64,000 nucleotides of DNA from Microbacterium hydrocarbonoxydans (GTDB taxonomy: Bacteria; Actinomycetota; Actinomycetes; Actinomycetales; Microbacteriaceae). Below the pieces are notes generated by a model, which was not told where the DNA came from, searched no databases, and was given only the letters and a program-made list of their open reading frames with translations. Location of the stretch: positions 620,001 to 684,000 of the forward strand of contig NZ_JYJB01000009.1 in the NCBI RefSeq assembly GCF_000956475.1, in the 5' to 3' direction. The translations under genes and the position numbers were made by a program. Below, piece by piece: positions 27,568 to 39,309 of the stretch; position 1 is the first letter of the stretch; the number at the start of each line of letters is the position of its first letter.

Positions 27568-28584
27568 ATGACCGACACCCAGACGCAGATGGAATCCTCC
27601 GCGTCTGAGAAGAGCATCCGCACCGGAGCCGACATCTCGTCGGCTCCGGTGCGGAGACCGCCGCGGGCCGACTGGCGCAAGCGCGGCGAGATCGCGCTCC
27701 TCTCAGGCCCCGCCCTGCTCATGTTCGTCGGCTTCGTCATCTTCCCGGTGATGATGGCCGCGTTCTACGGCTTCTTCAAGTGGAACGGCTTCGGCTGGCC
27801 CACCGAATTCGTCGGCCTCGACAACTACCTGCTGATGGTGCAGGACCAGACCTTCCGCGACGCCGTGGCGCACAACTTCGCGATCGTGGTGCTGTCGCTG
27901 GTCATGCAGGGGCCGATCGCGATCCTGTTCGCGCTGCTGCTGAACCAGAAGATCCGCGGACGATCACTGATCCGCGTGCTGATCTTCACTCCCTATGTGA
28001 TCGCCGAGGTCGTCGTCGGCACCGGATGGAGCCTGATGCTCCAAGACGCCGGCGCCCTCAACTCGCTGCTGGAGAAGTGGGGCCTGGGCGCTCTGCAGAA
28101 CTCGTGGATCGCCGACCCGTCGATCGCGATCTGGTCGCTCATGATCATCATCACGTGGAAGTACATCGGCTTCGCCGTGATCCTGATGCTCGCCGGGATG
28201 CAGTCGATCCCCGAGGAGCTCTACGAGGCGGCCGCGATCGACGGCGCCGGGTTCTGGAAGACGCAGTGGAGCATCACGCTGCCGCTGCTCGGGCCGACCA
28301 TCAGGATCTGGGCGTTCCTGTCGATCATCGGGTCGCTGCAGCTGTTCGACCTCGTGAACATCATCTGGGGCCAGTACATCGCTGCCACGGCAGGAACCTC
28401 GACGATGGCCACCTACATGTATCAGAACGGGCACCTGGCGGGGAACTACGGCTACGGCAACGCCGTCGCCGTCATGCTCTTACTCATCTCGCTCGTCGTG
28501 GCGCTGGTGTACCAGCGGTTCGTGCTGCGGCGGGACACCGAAGGCGCCCTCACCGGCGACAGCGGAAAGGCGCGCAGGCGATGA
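27568..28584 (+). CDS. Sugar ABC transporter permease (CUT1, MalF type)
   Basis: 338 residues with six main membrane helices after a polar N-terminal tail. The EAA loop EELYEAAAIDGAGFWKTQW docks the ATPase. Pairs with the next permease to form the transmembrane channel. It starts 8 bases after the binding-protein gene and overlaps the next gene by 4 bases (ATGA). Confidence 0.93.
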   Translation: MTDTQTQMESSASEKSIRTGADISSAPVRRPPRADWRKRGEIALLSGPALLMFVGFVIFPVMMAAFYGFFKWNGFGWPTEFVGLDNYLLMVQDQTFRDAVAHNFAIVVLSLVMQGPIAILFALLLNQKIRGRSLIRVLIFTPYVIAEVVVGTGWSLMLQDAGALNSLLEKWGLGALQNSWIADPSIAIWSLMIIITWKYIGFAVILMLAGMQSIPEELYEAAAIDGAGFWKTQWSITLPLLGPTIRIWAFLSIIGSLQLFDLVNIIWGQYIAATAGTSTMATYMYQNGHLAGNYGYGNAVAVMLLLISLVVALVYQRFVLRRDTEGALTGDSGKARRR

Positions 28585-29468
28585 CCGACACCCTCAAGAC
28601 CTCGGTGGCCATCCCCGTGGCCACTCTCCGCGGGCGGCGCAATGCCGCCGGCATCCGCTGGGGGAGCCCGGGCGTCTACCTGCTCGCCCTGGTCCTCATC
28701 ACGATCTGCATCACTCCCGTGCTGTACATCGTGATCGGCGGGTTCCGCACGAACTCGCAGATCACCGCCGATCCGTCCGCGTGGCCGGCGCCGTGGCAGA
28801 TCGCGAACTACACCGACGTGCTCGCCAGCGAGGCGTTCTGGACGGCGATGCGCAACTCGACGATCTCGGCCGTGGGCACGACGCTCGGCGCGGTCGTGCT
28901 CGGGGTCATGGCGAGCTACGTTCTGGCCCGCTACGAATTCGGCGGCAAAAGCGTGATGTACTCGCTGTTCGCCGCCGGGCTGATGTTCCCGGTGACGGTC
29001 GCGATCACCCCGCTGTACCTGCTGATCCGCAACCTCGGGCTCGTGAACAACCTGGCCGGCATCATCCTGCCCCAGATCGCGTTCGCGCTGCCGACCACGA
29101 TCATCATCCTGGTGCCGTTCCTGAAGGCGATCCCGAAGGAGCTCGAAGAGGCGGCCTCGATCGACGGCACGTCCCGACTCGGGTTCTTCTGGCGCATGGT
29201 GATCCCGCTGAGCCTGCCGGGCGTGATCACGGTCGGCATCCTGGCGTTCATCGGCGCCTGGAACGGCTACATGCTGCCGCTGTTCATCCTGAACGACCAG
29301 AGCCTGCTCACGCTGCCGCTCGGCGTGCAGAACTTCGCATCGCAGTACTCGGTCGACACGGCCCGCGTGCTCGCCTACACCTCGCTGTCGATGCTGCCCG
29401 CGCTGCTCTTCTTCAGCCTGTTCGAACGCCGCATCGTCGGCGGCCTGACCGGAGCGGTGAAGGGCTGA
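28581..29468 (+). CDS. Sugar ABC transporter permease (CUT1, MalG type)
   Basis: 295 residues, six membrane helices, EAA motif KELEEAASIDGTSRLGFFW. Partner of the preceding permease. The ATG overlaps the previous stop, and the next gene begins 3 bases after its own stop, consistent with one operon. Confidence 0.93.
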   Translation: MTDTLKTSVAIPVATLRGRRNAAGIRWGSPGVYLLALVLITICITPVLYIVIGGFRTNSQITADPSAWPAPWQIANYTDVLASEAFWTAMRNSTISAVGTTLGAVVLGVMASYVLARYEFGGKSVMYSLFAAGLMFPVTVAITPLYLLIRNLGLVNNLAGIILPQIAFALPTTIIILVPFLKAIPKELEEAASIDGTSRLGFFWRMVIPLSLPGVITVGILAFIGAWNGYMLPLFILNDQSLLTLPLGVQNFASQYSVDTARVLAYTSLSMLPALLFFSLFERRIVGGLTGAVKG

Positions 29469-29471
29469 CCC

Positions 29472-31799
29472 ATGCTGACACACACGGAGACGACAGTGAT
29501 TCCCGCTTTTCCCCAGGCCTCCGCCCGGGTGCAGTCCCTTCTCTCGCAGATGACCCTCGAAGAGAAGGCCGCGCAGATCGTCGGCTACTGGCTCGATCAG
29601 GGCGGCGAGGTCGTCGCCCCGATGCAGGGCGAGATGAGCGGCTCGGTCCCCTCGGGCGCGCTGGCCGACATCACCCGGCATGGAATCGGGCACTTCACCC
29701 GCGTCTACGGCACGCGCCCGGTCGACCCGGCAGAGCGCGCGGCGTGGCTGTGGGCCGAGCAGCGGCGTCTGCAGAGCGAGACCCGCCTGGGCATCCCGGC
29801 GCTGGTGCACGAGGAGTGCCTCACCGGCCTCGCGGCGTGGAAGGCCGCGACCTTCCCGACCCCGCTCGCGTGGGGCGCGTCCTTCGACCCCGCGCTCGTC
29901 GAGGAGATGGCCGTGTCGATCGGCGACTCGATGCGCGAGCTCGGCATCCATCAGGGGCTCGCCCCCGTTCTCGACGTGATCCGTGATCCGCGCTGGGGCC
30001 GCGTCGACGAGTGCATCGCCGAGGACCCCTACGTCGTCGGGGTGTTGGGCACCGCGTACGTGAAGGGGCTGCAGGACGCCGGTGTGCACGCCACGCTCAA
30101 GCACTTCGTGGGGTATTCGGGGTCGCGGGCAGGTCGCAACCATGCACCCGTGTCGGCCGGCCCGCGCGAGGTCGCCGACGTCTTCCTGCCTCCGTTCGAG
30201 ATGGCGGTGGTCGAGGGCGGCGTGCGCTCGGTCATGAACTCCTACGCCGAGATCGACGGCGTGCCGCTCGGTTCGAGCGCGGAGTACCTCACCGCGCTGC
30301 TGCGCGAGCGCTGGGGCTTCGACGGCGTCGTGGTCGCGGACTACTTCGCGGTCGCGTTCCTCGAGATCATGCACCGCATCGCGGCCGATCGCGGAGAGGC
30401 CGCGCAGGCGGCGCTCACGGCGGGGATCGACGTCGAGCTGCCCACCGGCGATGCCTACCTCGAACCGCTGATCGAGCGTGTCAAGGCCGGGCTCTTCGAC
30501 GAGGCGTACCTCGACCGCGCCGTTCTGCGGGTGCTCGGCCAGAAAGAGGACCTGGGGCTTCTCGAACCTGGCGCGTTCGCAGATGGTCCGCCGGCCGATA
30601 TCGACCTCGACTCGCCGCGGCATCGGGACATCGCCAGGCGTCTCGCGGAGGAGTCGATCGTGCTGCTGTCGAACGACGGCGTGCTGCCGCTGGCGGCGAC
30701 CGCGTCGACGATCGCCGTGATCGGCCCCAACGCCGATCGTGCTGAGGCGCTCATGGGCTGCTATTCGTTCGCGAACCACGTTCTCGCGCACCACCCCGAG
30801 TACCCGATCGGCTTCGAGATCCCGACCGTCGCCCAGGCGCTCACCGCGGAACTTCCGGGTGCCAGGGTGGTGGGAGCTCGCGGCTGCGAGGTCGAGGGCG
30901 ACGATCGCTCGGGCTTCGCGGAGGCCGTGGAGGCGGCTCGCGCCGCCGATGTGGCGATCGTCGTCGTGGGCGACCAGGCGGGCCTGTTCGGCCGCGGAAC
31001 CGTCGGCGAGGGCAACGACTCCGAATCGCTCGAGCTCCCGGGCGTGCAGCGCGAGCTGGTCGAAGAGCTCGTCGCCACGGGGACACCGGTGGTCATGATC
31101 GCGCTCACCGGCCGGCCCTATGCGATCGGGTGGGCGATCGACGGAGAGAACCGGCCTGCTGCCGTGATGCAGGCGTTCTTCCCCGGTGAGGAGGGCGCGG
31201 GTGCTCTCGCCGGAGTGATCGCCGGCCGGGTGAACCCCTCGGGGCGGCTGCCCGTCTCGCTGCCGCGGTCGGCGGGTGCACAGCCTTATTCGTACCTGCA
31301 TCCGCGCCTGGGCGGCCCGTCCGACGTCACGGCGACCGATCCGACACCCGTGCGGCCGTTCGGCTTCGGCCTGTCGTATGCGAGCTTCGAGTACGACCTG
31401 CTCGCCGTCGATGAGGAGGTGTCCGCCGGCGCTGCGTTCGGCGCGGTGGTGCGAGTGACGAACACGGGCAGCATGGCGGCTGATCACGTGGTGCAGCTGT
31501 ACGGGCACGATGTCACGGCATCCGTCACCCGCCCGGAGGCGCAGCTGCTCGGCTTCCATCGCCTCGCGCTCGCGGCCGGTGAATCGGCGGAGATCGCATT
31601 CACGGTGCCGACGCAGCGGTTCGCTTTCAGCGACCGCTCGATGGTCCGGATCGTGGAGCCGGGTGACGTGCATGTCTGGGCCGGAGCGGATGCCGCGACC
31701 GACGTGACGCGTCGGGCGACCGTGCGGATCACCGGCGCCGCCCACACGCTGACGCGGGCCGACCCGCGTCTCGTGCAGGCGGAGGTCGTGAGGGTATGA
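29472..31799 (+). CDS. Glycoside hydrolase family 3 (beta-xylosidase/beta-glucosidase type)
   Basis: 775 residues with the three-part GH3 layout. An N-terminal barrel ends with the nucleophile Asp290 in GVVVADYFAV; an alpha/beta sandwich follows (about 400-620, with GPNADRAEALMG and GTVGEGNDSESLELPG); a C-terminal fibronectin-III-like domain comes last. It lacks a signal peptide, so it cleaves imported oligosaccharides in the cytoplasm. Substrate could be beta-xylosides or beta-glucosides; the GH43 neighbour favours xylo-oligosaccharides. Coupled by 4 bases to the GH43 gene. Confidence 0.9.
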   Translation: MLTHTETTVIPAFPQASARVQSLLSQMTLEEKAAQIVGYWLDQGGEVVAPMQGEMSGSVPSGALADITRHGIGHFTRVYGTRPVDPAERAAWLWAEQRRLQSETRLGIPALVHEECLTGLAAWKAATFPTPLAWGASFDPALVEEMAVSIGDSMRELGIHQGLAPVLDVIRDPRWGRVDECIAEDPYVVGVLGTAYVKGLQDAGVHATLKHFVGYSGSRAGRNHAPVSAGPREVADVFLPPFEMAVVEGGVRSVMNSYAEIDGVPLGSSAEYLTALLRERWGFDGVVVADYFAVAFLEIMHRIAADRGEAAQAALTAGIDVELPTGDAYLEPLIERVKAGLFDEAYLDRAVLRVLGQKEDLGLLEPGAFADGPPADIDLDSPRHRDIARRLAEESIVLLSNDGVLPLAATASTIAVIGPNADRAEALMGCYSFANHVLAHHPEYPIGFEIPTVAQALTAELPGARVVGARGCEVEGDDRSGFAEAVEAARAADVAIVVVGDQAGLFGRGTVGEGNDSESLELPGVQRELVEELVATGTPVVMIALTGRPYAIGWAIDGENRPAAVMQAFFPGEEGAGALAGVIAGRVNPSGRLPVSLPRSAGAQPYSYLHPRLGGPSDVTATDPTPVRPFGFGLSYASFEYDLLAVDEEVSAGAAFGAVVRVTNTGSMAADHVVQLYGHDVTASVTRPEAQLLGFHRLALAAGESAEIAFTVPTQRFAFSDRSMVRIVEPGDVHVWAGADAATDVTRRATVRITGAAHTLTRADPRLVQAEVVRV

Positions 31800-33346
31800 C
31801 GCTGGTCGGCAACCCCATCCTGCCCGGCTGCCACCCCGATCCCTCGATCTGCCGGGTGGGCGGGGAGTACTTCCTGGTCACCTCGACCTTCGAGTACCTC
31901 CCGGGGCTGCCGATCCATCGCAGCAGCGACCTCTCACGCTGGGAGCTGATCGGCCACGCCATCGATCGGCCCGGGATGCTCGACATGAGCGGCATGGCCT
32001 CGTCGAGCGGGCTCTACGCCCCGACCCTGCGGCATCATGGCGGTCGGTTCTGGCTGATCTGCACCCTCGTCGACCAGCACGATGCCGCACGCGGCGGGAA
32101 CTTCGTGATCACGGCGACGGACCCGGCAGGCCCGTGGAGCGAACCGGTCTGGCTCGACGTCGACGGCATCGATCCTTCGCTCTTCTTCGACGACGATGGC
32201 CGCGCCTGGGCGCACGGCACGAGACCCGCACGGGCGCCGCAATGGCACGATCAGACCGAAGTCTGGCTGCGGGAGTTCGATCCCGTGGCCATGGCCCTCA
32301 TCGGACCCGAGCATCTGCTGTGGCGAGGGGCCGTGATCGGAGGAGTGTGGGCCGAGGGGCCGCACATCTACAAGGTCGATGGCCGCTATCTGCTGGTGGC
32401 GGCCGAGGGCGGCACCGAGATGAACCACGCGGTCATGGTGGCGAGAGCGGATGCCGTGACCGGCCCGTACCTCGGCGATCCCGCGAACCCGGTGCTCAGC
32501 CACCGTCAGCTCGGACGCACGGCCGACGTCGTCGCGGTCGGTCACGCCGATCTCGTCGAGGCTGAGGACGGCACCTCGTGGGCCGTGCTTCTCGGCATGC
32601 GGCCGTACGGAGGTCTGCACGCCAACCTCGGTCGCGAGACGTTCCTCGTGCCCGTCGTGTGGGAAGACGGCTGGCCGGTCTTCGCGCCGGGATCGGGGCG
32701 GGTGCCTGAGACCGTCGAGGTGCCTTTCGGACGGACGGGAGTGGCGGACGACGGATCGGTCGTCGTCGCCCCTGGCGATCTCCGGTGGACGTCGGTGCGC
32801 GCTCTGCCCGGCGAGGTGGCGGATGCCGTCGGCGAGGAGTGGCTGCTGCCCGTTCGCGCCGAGGGACCTCTGGATGCTCAGCCCTTCGCCTTCCTCGGGC
32901 TCCGGCAGCAGCACATCGATGTGGACGTCTCGCTGCGGATCACCGGACGGCTCGCCGAGGGCGAAGAGGGCGGCCTGCTCATCCGGCAGTCGGAGCGCGA
33001 TCACGTGCGGCTCGCCGTGCTCGGCGGGGGAGAATCCGATGCCGCGCGCGTGACGGTCACGCTGGTGCGGCGCGGCGAGACCGTGGAACTGGGCGTGGCC
33101 ACGCTCGAGGGGTCACTGGCCGACGGCGTCGAGCTCGCCTGCCGGGCGCGCGGACAGGACTACGAACTGCTCGCCGGTACCAGGGCGAACCCACCCAGGA
33201 GGGTGGCGACGATCGACGGCCGCAGTCTCGATTCCTTCTCCTCCGGAGGATTCCTCGGCCTGTGGCTCGGCGTGTACGCGACGAGCTCCGGTCAGGAGAC
33301 CGAGAGCGTGCTGCGGGTCGGGAACGTGCAGTACCGAGCGCGCTGA
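31796..33346 (+). CDS. Glycoside hydrolase family 43 (beta-xylosidase/alpha-arabinofuranosidase)
   Basis: 516 residues. The N-terminal five-bladed propeller has the base Asp15 (CHPDPS), the [13 protein letters not shown] strand and the acid Glu187 ([10 protein letters not shown]); a C-terminal beta-sandwich (about 330-515) is typical of the GH43_11/12-like xylosidases. It should remove xylose or arabinose from imported hemicellulose fragments. Last gene of the LacI-controlled operon. No signal peptide. Confidence 0.9.
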   Translation: MTLVGNPILPGCHPDPSICRVGGEYFLVTSTFEYLPGLPIHRSSDLSRWELIGHAIDRPGMLDMSGMASSSGLYAPTLRHHGGRFWLICTLVDQHDAARGGNFVITATDPAGPWSEPVWLDVDGIDPSLFFDDDGRAWAHGTRPARAPQWHDQTEVWLREFDPVAMALIGPEHLLWRGAVIGGVWAEGPHIYKVDGRYLLVAAEGGTEMNHAVMVARADAVTGPYLGDPANPVLSHRQLGRTADVVAVGHADLVEAEDGTSWAVLLGMRPYGGLHANLGRETFLVPVVWEDGWPVFAPGSGRVPETVEVPFGRTGVADDGSVVVAPGDLRWTSVRALPGEVADAVGEEWLLPVRAEGPLDAQPFAFLGLRQQHIDVDVSLRITGRLAEGEEGGLLIRQSERDHVRLAVLGGGESDAARVTVTLVRRGETVELGVATLEGSLADGVELACRARGQDYELLAGTRANPPRRVATIDGRSLDSFSSGGFLGLWLGVYATSSGQETESVLRVGNVQYRAR

Positions 33347-33355
33347 CGGCGACTC

Positions 33356-34039
33356 TCAGCGCACCCGCGACCGCAGTGACGCGGCGGCGGCAGCCGGGTC
33401 AGGGGCCTCGGTCACCGCGCGCACGACGACGATGCGCGAGGCGCCGGCCTCCGTCACCTCATCCAGGCGAGGACCGTCCTCGATCCCGCCGATCGCGAAC
33501 CAGGGCTTTCGCGGCGCTGACGCAGCCACGGCTCGCAGAGTCGCGGTGCCGACAGCGGCGCGGCCGGGCTTGGTCGGCGTCTCCCACACCGGGCCGACGC
33601 AGAAGTAGTCGAGCGCGTCGTCGGCATCCGCTTCCGCCGCCTGCTCGACCGAGTGCGTCGAACGTCCGATGATCACCTCGTCGCCGAGCAGCCGCCGCGC
33701 CTGCGCGCAGGTCAAGTCCCCCTGACCGATGTGGAACACATCGGCGCCGACCAGGGCCGCGACGTCGGCGCGGTCATTGACGCAGAAGAGCTTTCCATGT
33801 CGGCGGGCGACCGCGGCGAGGATCTCGAGCGCCTCGATCTCCGCGCGCGCTTCAAGGCCCTTGTCGCGCAGCTGGATGATGTCGACGCCACCGGCATAGG
33901 CCGAGTCGAGGAAGTCCTCGAGGTCGCAGGTCTCAGTGCGAGCGGCGGTGCAGACGTACAGCCGAGCGGCGTCGAGCAGGGCCAGGCGCTCCCCGCGGGT
34001 GCGCAGGGGCGAGTCGGCGAGAGGGAGGAGCGCGGTCAT
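33356..34039 (-). CDS. thiE: Thiamine-phosphate synthase
   Basis: Couples the pyrimidine and thiazole precursors to thiamine phosphate. 227 residues; the TIM barrel carries [38 protein letters not shown] and [15 protein letters not shown]. The ATG at 34039 is chosen because residues before it are non-homologous. It is divergent from the TPP-riboswitch-led thiOSGF operon, which starts about 15 bases away, so the two promoters overlap. Confidence 0.95.
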   Translation of the reverse strand: MTALLPLADSPLRTRGERLALLDAARLYVCTAARTETCDLEDFLDSAYAGGVDIIQLRDKGLEARAEIEALEILAAVARRHGKLFCVNDRADVAALVGADVFHIGQGDLTCAQARRLLGDEVIIGRSTHSVEQAAEADADDALDYFCVGPVWETPTKPGRAAVGTATLRAVAASAPRKPWFAIGGIEDGPRLDEVTEAGASRIVVVRAVTEAPDPAAAAASLRSRVR

Positions 34040-34054
34040 AGCCCTAGAGTAGAG

Positions 34055-34134
34055 GGGTCCGCGGGAGCCCAGAGGGGCTGAGAGGGCCACGTGCCGACCG
34101 CTGAACCTGAAACGGATAATGCCGTCGTAGGAAA
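34055..34134 (+). promoter_or_regulatory. TPP riboswitch (THI box)
   Basis: The leader has the THI-box elements in order: GGGAGCCC, GGGGCTGAGAGGGCC, ACCGCTGAACCTG, and GGATAATGCCGTCGTAGGA. The AGGA/AAGGG at its 3' end is also the ribosome site of thiO, so binding of thiamine pyrophosphate probably hides the ribosome site (translational control). A TAGAGT at 34045 could be the -10. Confidence 0.95.
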
Positions 34135-34142
34135 GGGCACGC

Positions 34143-35329
34143 ATGCGCATCGCTGTGATCGGCGCCGGGATCATCGGCCTGGCGACCGCCGACGAGCTGG
34201 TCGGACGCGGCCACGAGGTGACGGTCTTCGACCCCGAGCCCGCGAACGGCTCAAGCCTCGCCGCGGCCGGGATGCTCGCTCACGCGGCCGAGATGTCATG
34301 GGGACAGGATGCGCTGGCTCCGCTGATGCGGGCGTCAGCCGAGAAGTACCCGGAGTTCGTGGATCGCCTGTCGGCGAAGAGCGCGCGATCACTCGGCCAC
34401 CGCGCCGACGGCACGCTGTCGGTCGGCGTCGACGCCGCGGACAGGGAGGCGCTCGTCGCCCTGTCGCGGCTGCAGCGGGAGCAGGGGCTTTCTGTGGACC
34501 AGCTGACCGGCACAGCCGCCCGTGACTTCGAGGCGGGGCTCGGCCCTGCGGTGACCTCGGCCGTGTTCACCCCCGACGATCATCAGATCGATCCGCGGCT
34601 GGTGACGGCTGCTCTCCTCGAGGTGCTCGGCGACCGGGTGCGTCTGGAGAGCGTGGACGCGGTGACCCGGACAGGCGAGCGGGTGACCGGGATCAGACTC
34701 GCGTCGGGTGTTCAGATCGACGCGGATGCGGTGGTCGCGGCGGCCGGCCTCGGGACGGCGGCGATCGACGGCATCCCTGCGCTCCCGTTGCGGCCGGTGT
34801 GGGGCGACATCCTCCGCCTGCGCGTGCCCCCAGCCCTCCGTCCGCTGCTCACTCGCACCGTCCGCGCTCAGGTGCGTGGTCGATCGGCCTACCTCGTCCC
34901 GCGCGGCGACGGCACGGTGGTGGTGGGAGCCTCGGTGCGCGAGGGCGGCGTCGCAGGGGTGCACGCCGGGTCCGTGCTCGCGCTGCTGCGCGATGCCGAG
35001 ACGGTCGTCCCCGGTATCGGAGAATGCGAGATCGTCGAGATGCTCGCGCGCCCCCGTCCGGCGAGTGCGGATGCCGTGCCGCTTCTCGGCCTCGTGGAGG
35101 AGGGGCTGCTGGTCTCCACCGGATTCGACCGGCACGGCGTGCTGCTCGCTCCGCTGGCGGCGGAGGTCGGCGCCGATCTCGTCGAAGGGCGACCGGTCGA
35201 TGAGCGGCTCCGCTCCGCTGTGGACCCGCAGCGCTTCGCGGATGCTGCGGCGAGCCGCGCCCGAGACAACGCCGACTGGACCCCTCCCGCCGTCGTCGAC
35301 CCGGTCGGCGCCGTCTCGAAAGGCTCGTC

Positions 35330-35333
<4 letters not shown>
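34143..35333 (+). CDS. thiO: Glycine oxidase (thiamine thiazole pathway)
   Basis: 396-residue FAD amine oxidase of the DAO fold that oxidises glycine to iminoglycine, the nitrogen source for the thiazole ring. Dinucleotide motif [13 protein letters not shown] at the N-terminus; [14 protein letters not shown] follows as in ThiO proteins; FAD-binding [14 protein letters not shown] lies near the C-terminus. First gene of the riboswitch-controlled operon; the stop overlaps thiS by 4 bases. Confidence 0.93.
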
Positions 35334-37617
<2,284 letters not shown>

Positions 37618-37624
<7 letters not shown>

Positions 37625-38421
37625 CTGACGCGGCCCGGATCGTCGGATGCCGGGATGAACCGCGCCGCGAGAGCCTCGGTGGCGCGCGCGAGCAGCGCGA
37701 CGTCGGCGCCCACCGCGACGAAGTCGGCCCCGGCGGCGATGTACGCGTCAGCGGCGACCGGGTCGAAGGCGTTCACGCCGACGGACTTGCCCGCCGCCTT
37801 CACAGCGGCGAAGACCTTCTCGACCGCGGCGATGAGATCGGGGTGGGTCTGCTGTCCGAGCAGTCCCATCGATGCCGACAGGTCGGACGGACCGACGAAG
37901 ACGGCATCGACGCCATCGACGTCCGCGATCTCGGCGGCGGCATCCACTCCGGCTGCGGTCTCGATCTGCACGGTGAGGGAGGTGTGCCGAGCGGATTCCT
38001 GCAGGTAGCCGTCGACGCGGTTCCAGCGGGCGCTGCGGGCGAGGGCGCTGCCGACTCCGCGCACGCCCTCAGGCGGATAGCGGGTGGCGGCGACAGCCGC
38101 CCGCGCCTCGTCCGCCGACGACACCATCGGCACGATGATGTTCTGCGCTCCGAGGTCGAGCACCTGCTTGATCGCGACCTGGTCGTTCCACGGCACGCGC
38201 ACGAGCGGGGCCACGGGGTACGCCGCGGCGACCTGCAGCTGCAGCAGGGTGCTCTCGAGCGTGTTCGCCGAGTGCTCCATGTCGATCAGCAGCCAGTCGA
38301 CCCCGGATCCGGCGGCGACCTCGGTCACCAGCGGGCTGCCCGAGCATGCCCAGACGCCGATCAGCGAGCGATCGGATGCCGAGAGCTGCTCGCGGAAGGA
38401 GGGATCTAGACGAAGCGGCAT
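37618..38421 (-). CDS. hpaI: HpaI-type 2-oxo-4-hydroxyheptane-dioate aldolase
   Basis: Final step of homoprotocatechuate breakdown: cleaves 4-hydroxy-2-oxoheptane-1,7-dioate into pyruvate and succinate semialdehyde. 267-residue class II, divalent-metal aldolase of the HpcH/HpaI family. Signature segments are LLIDMEHSANT, the pyruvate-binding arginine in APLVRVPWND, VQIETAAGVD (metal-binding Glu) and FVGPSDLSASMG (metal-binding Asp). The start overlaps the end of hpaH by 16 bases; last gene of the leftward hpa operon. Confidence 0.9.
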
Positions 38422-39191
38422 GTGATGGTTCCCATCGGTCCGTAGTCGCACAGCACCTCGTCGCCGCGCGCCACCCACATCGGGCGTGTGAACGATCCTG
38501 CCAGGATGATCTCCCCGGCCTCGAGGCGCGCGCCGTGCTGGTGGAACTTGTTCGCCAGCCACGCGACGCCCGTGGCGGGGTGGCCCAGCACGCCGGCGGC
38601 GACGCCGGTCTCTTCGATCTCGCCGTTCTTGAAGAGCAGGCCGGGTACCCAGCGCAGATCGATCTCGTCTGGGCGCTTGCGCACCGTGCCCAGCACCATG
38701 GCGCCGTAGGCGGCGTTGTCGCTGATCGTGTCGACGATCGTGCGCCCCTCGAGCTCGATGTGCGAGTTCAGCACCTCGAGCGCCGGCACGGCGTAGTCGA
38801 TGGCGGCGAGGGCGTCGTCGAGCGTGCAGTCAGGACCTTCGAGCGGATGCTTGAGCACGAACGCGAGCTCGACCTCGATGCGCACGTTCGAGAAATCGGC
38901 GGTCGGGATATCCGCGCCGGACTCGTAGACCGTGTCGTCGAACATCACGCCGTAGTCGGGCTCGGTGATGCCCGTCGCCTGCTGCATCGCCTTGGAGGTG
39001 AGGCCGATCTTGCGGCCCACGAGAGTCCGGCCCGCGGCGATCTGCGAGTCGCGCCACACTCCCTGGATCGCGTACGAATCCTCGACCGTCGCCTCGGGGT
39101 ACCGGGCGGTGATGCGCGGGATCACACCGTGCGCGCGGTCGGCCTCCGCGAGCTCCGCCGCGATCTGCGCGATGGTGTCTGCTGACAGCAT
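38406..39191 (-). CDS. hpaH: 2-oxo-hept-4-ene-1,7-dioate hydratase
   Basis: Adds water to the dienoate product of the HpaG isomerase step. 261 residues of the FAH-like hydratase group (MhpD/HpcG type) with GRKIGLTSKAMQQATGI, MFDDTV, RIEVELAFVL (metal ligands) and the C-terminal ILAGSFTRPMWV. A strong AGGAGGAGG ribosome site precedes the ATG. It follows hpaD across a hairpin-rich gap. Confidence 0.92.
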   Translation of the reverse strand: MLSADTIAQIAAELAEADRAHGVIPRITARYPEATVEDSYAIQGVWRDSQIAAGRTLVGRKIGLTSKAMQQATGITEPDYGVMFDDTVYESGADIPTADFSNVRIEVELAFVLKHPLEGPDCTLDDALAAIDYAVPALEVLNSHIELEGRTIVDTISDNAAYGAMVLGTVRKRPDEIDLRWVPGLLFKNGEIEETGVAAGVLGHPATGVAWLANKFHQHGARLEAGEIILAGSFTRPMWVARGDEVLCDYGPMGTITCRFV

Positions 39192-39219
39192 CCGTTCCTC
39201 CTCCTGTGCTCACATCCTG

Positions 39220-39299
39220 CGTTTCGTCTCGTCGCTTCGCTCCTCGCTCAACGACCGGCCGCTGATCCGGTCGTTGAGCGAGCGAAGCGAGACGAAACG
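39220..39299. repeat. Long inverted repeat between hpaD and hpaH
   Basis: Arms of 39 and 33 bases (39220-39258 and 39267-39299) pair over 33 bases with two 3-base bulges (GTC and CTC) around an 8-base loop. Arm segments include GTTTCGTCTC, GCTTCGCTC and GCTCAACGACCGG. It fills the whole hpaD-hpaH gap. Could be an intercistronic stabiliser, attenuator or a small mobile repeat. Confidence 0.9.
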
Positions 39300-39309
39300 T
39301 GTCGAACGA

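Noticed and set aside
28452..31745. A 1,097-codon leftward frame opposite the permease and GH3 genes
   Set aside because: Composition is typical of an antisense frame (many His/Arg/Asp), and the rightward frame encodes clear GH3 motifs.
34597..34640. Possible break inside thiO considered because of alternative frames
   Set aside because: The thiO frame is continuous with all FAD motifs; the alternatives are shadows.
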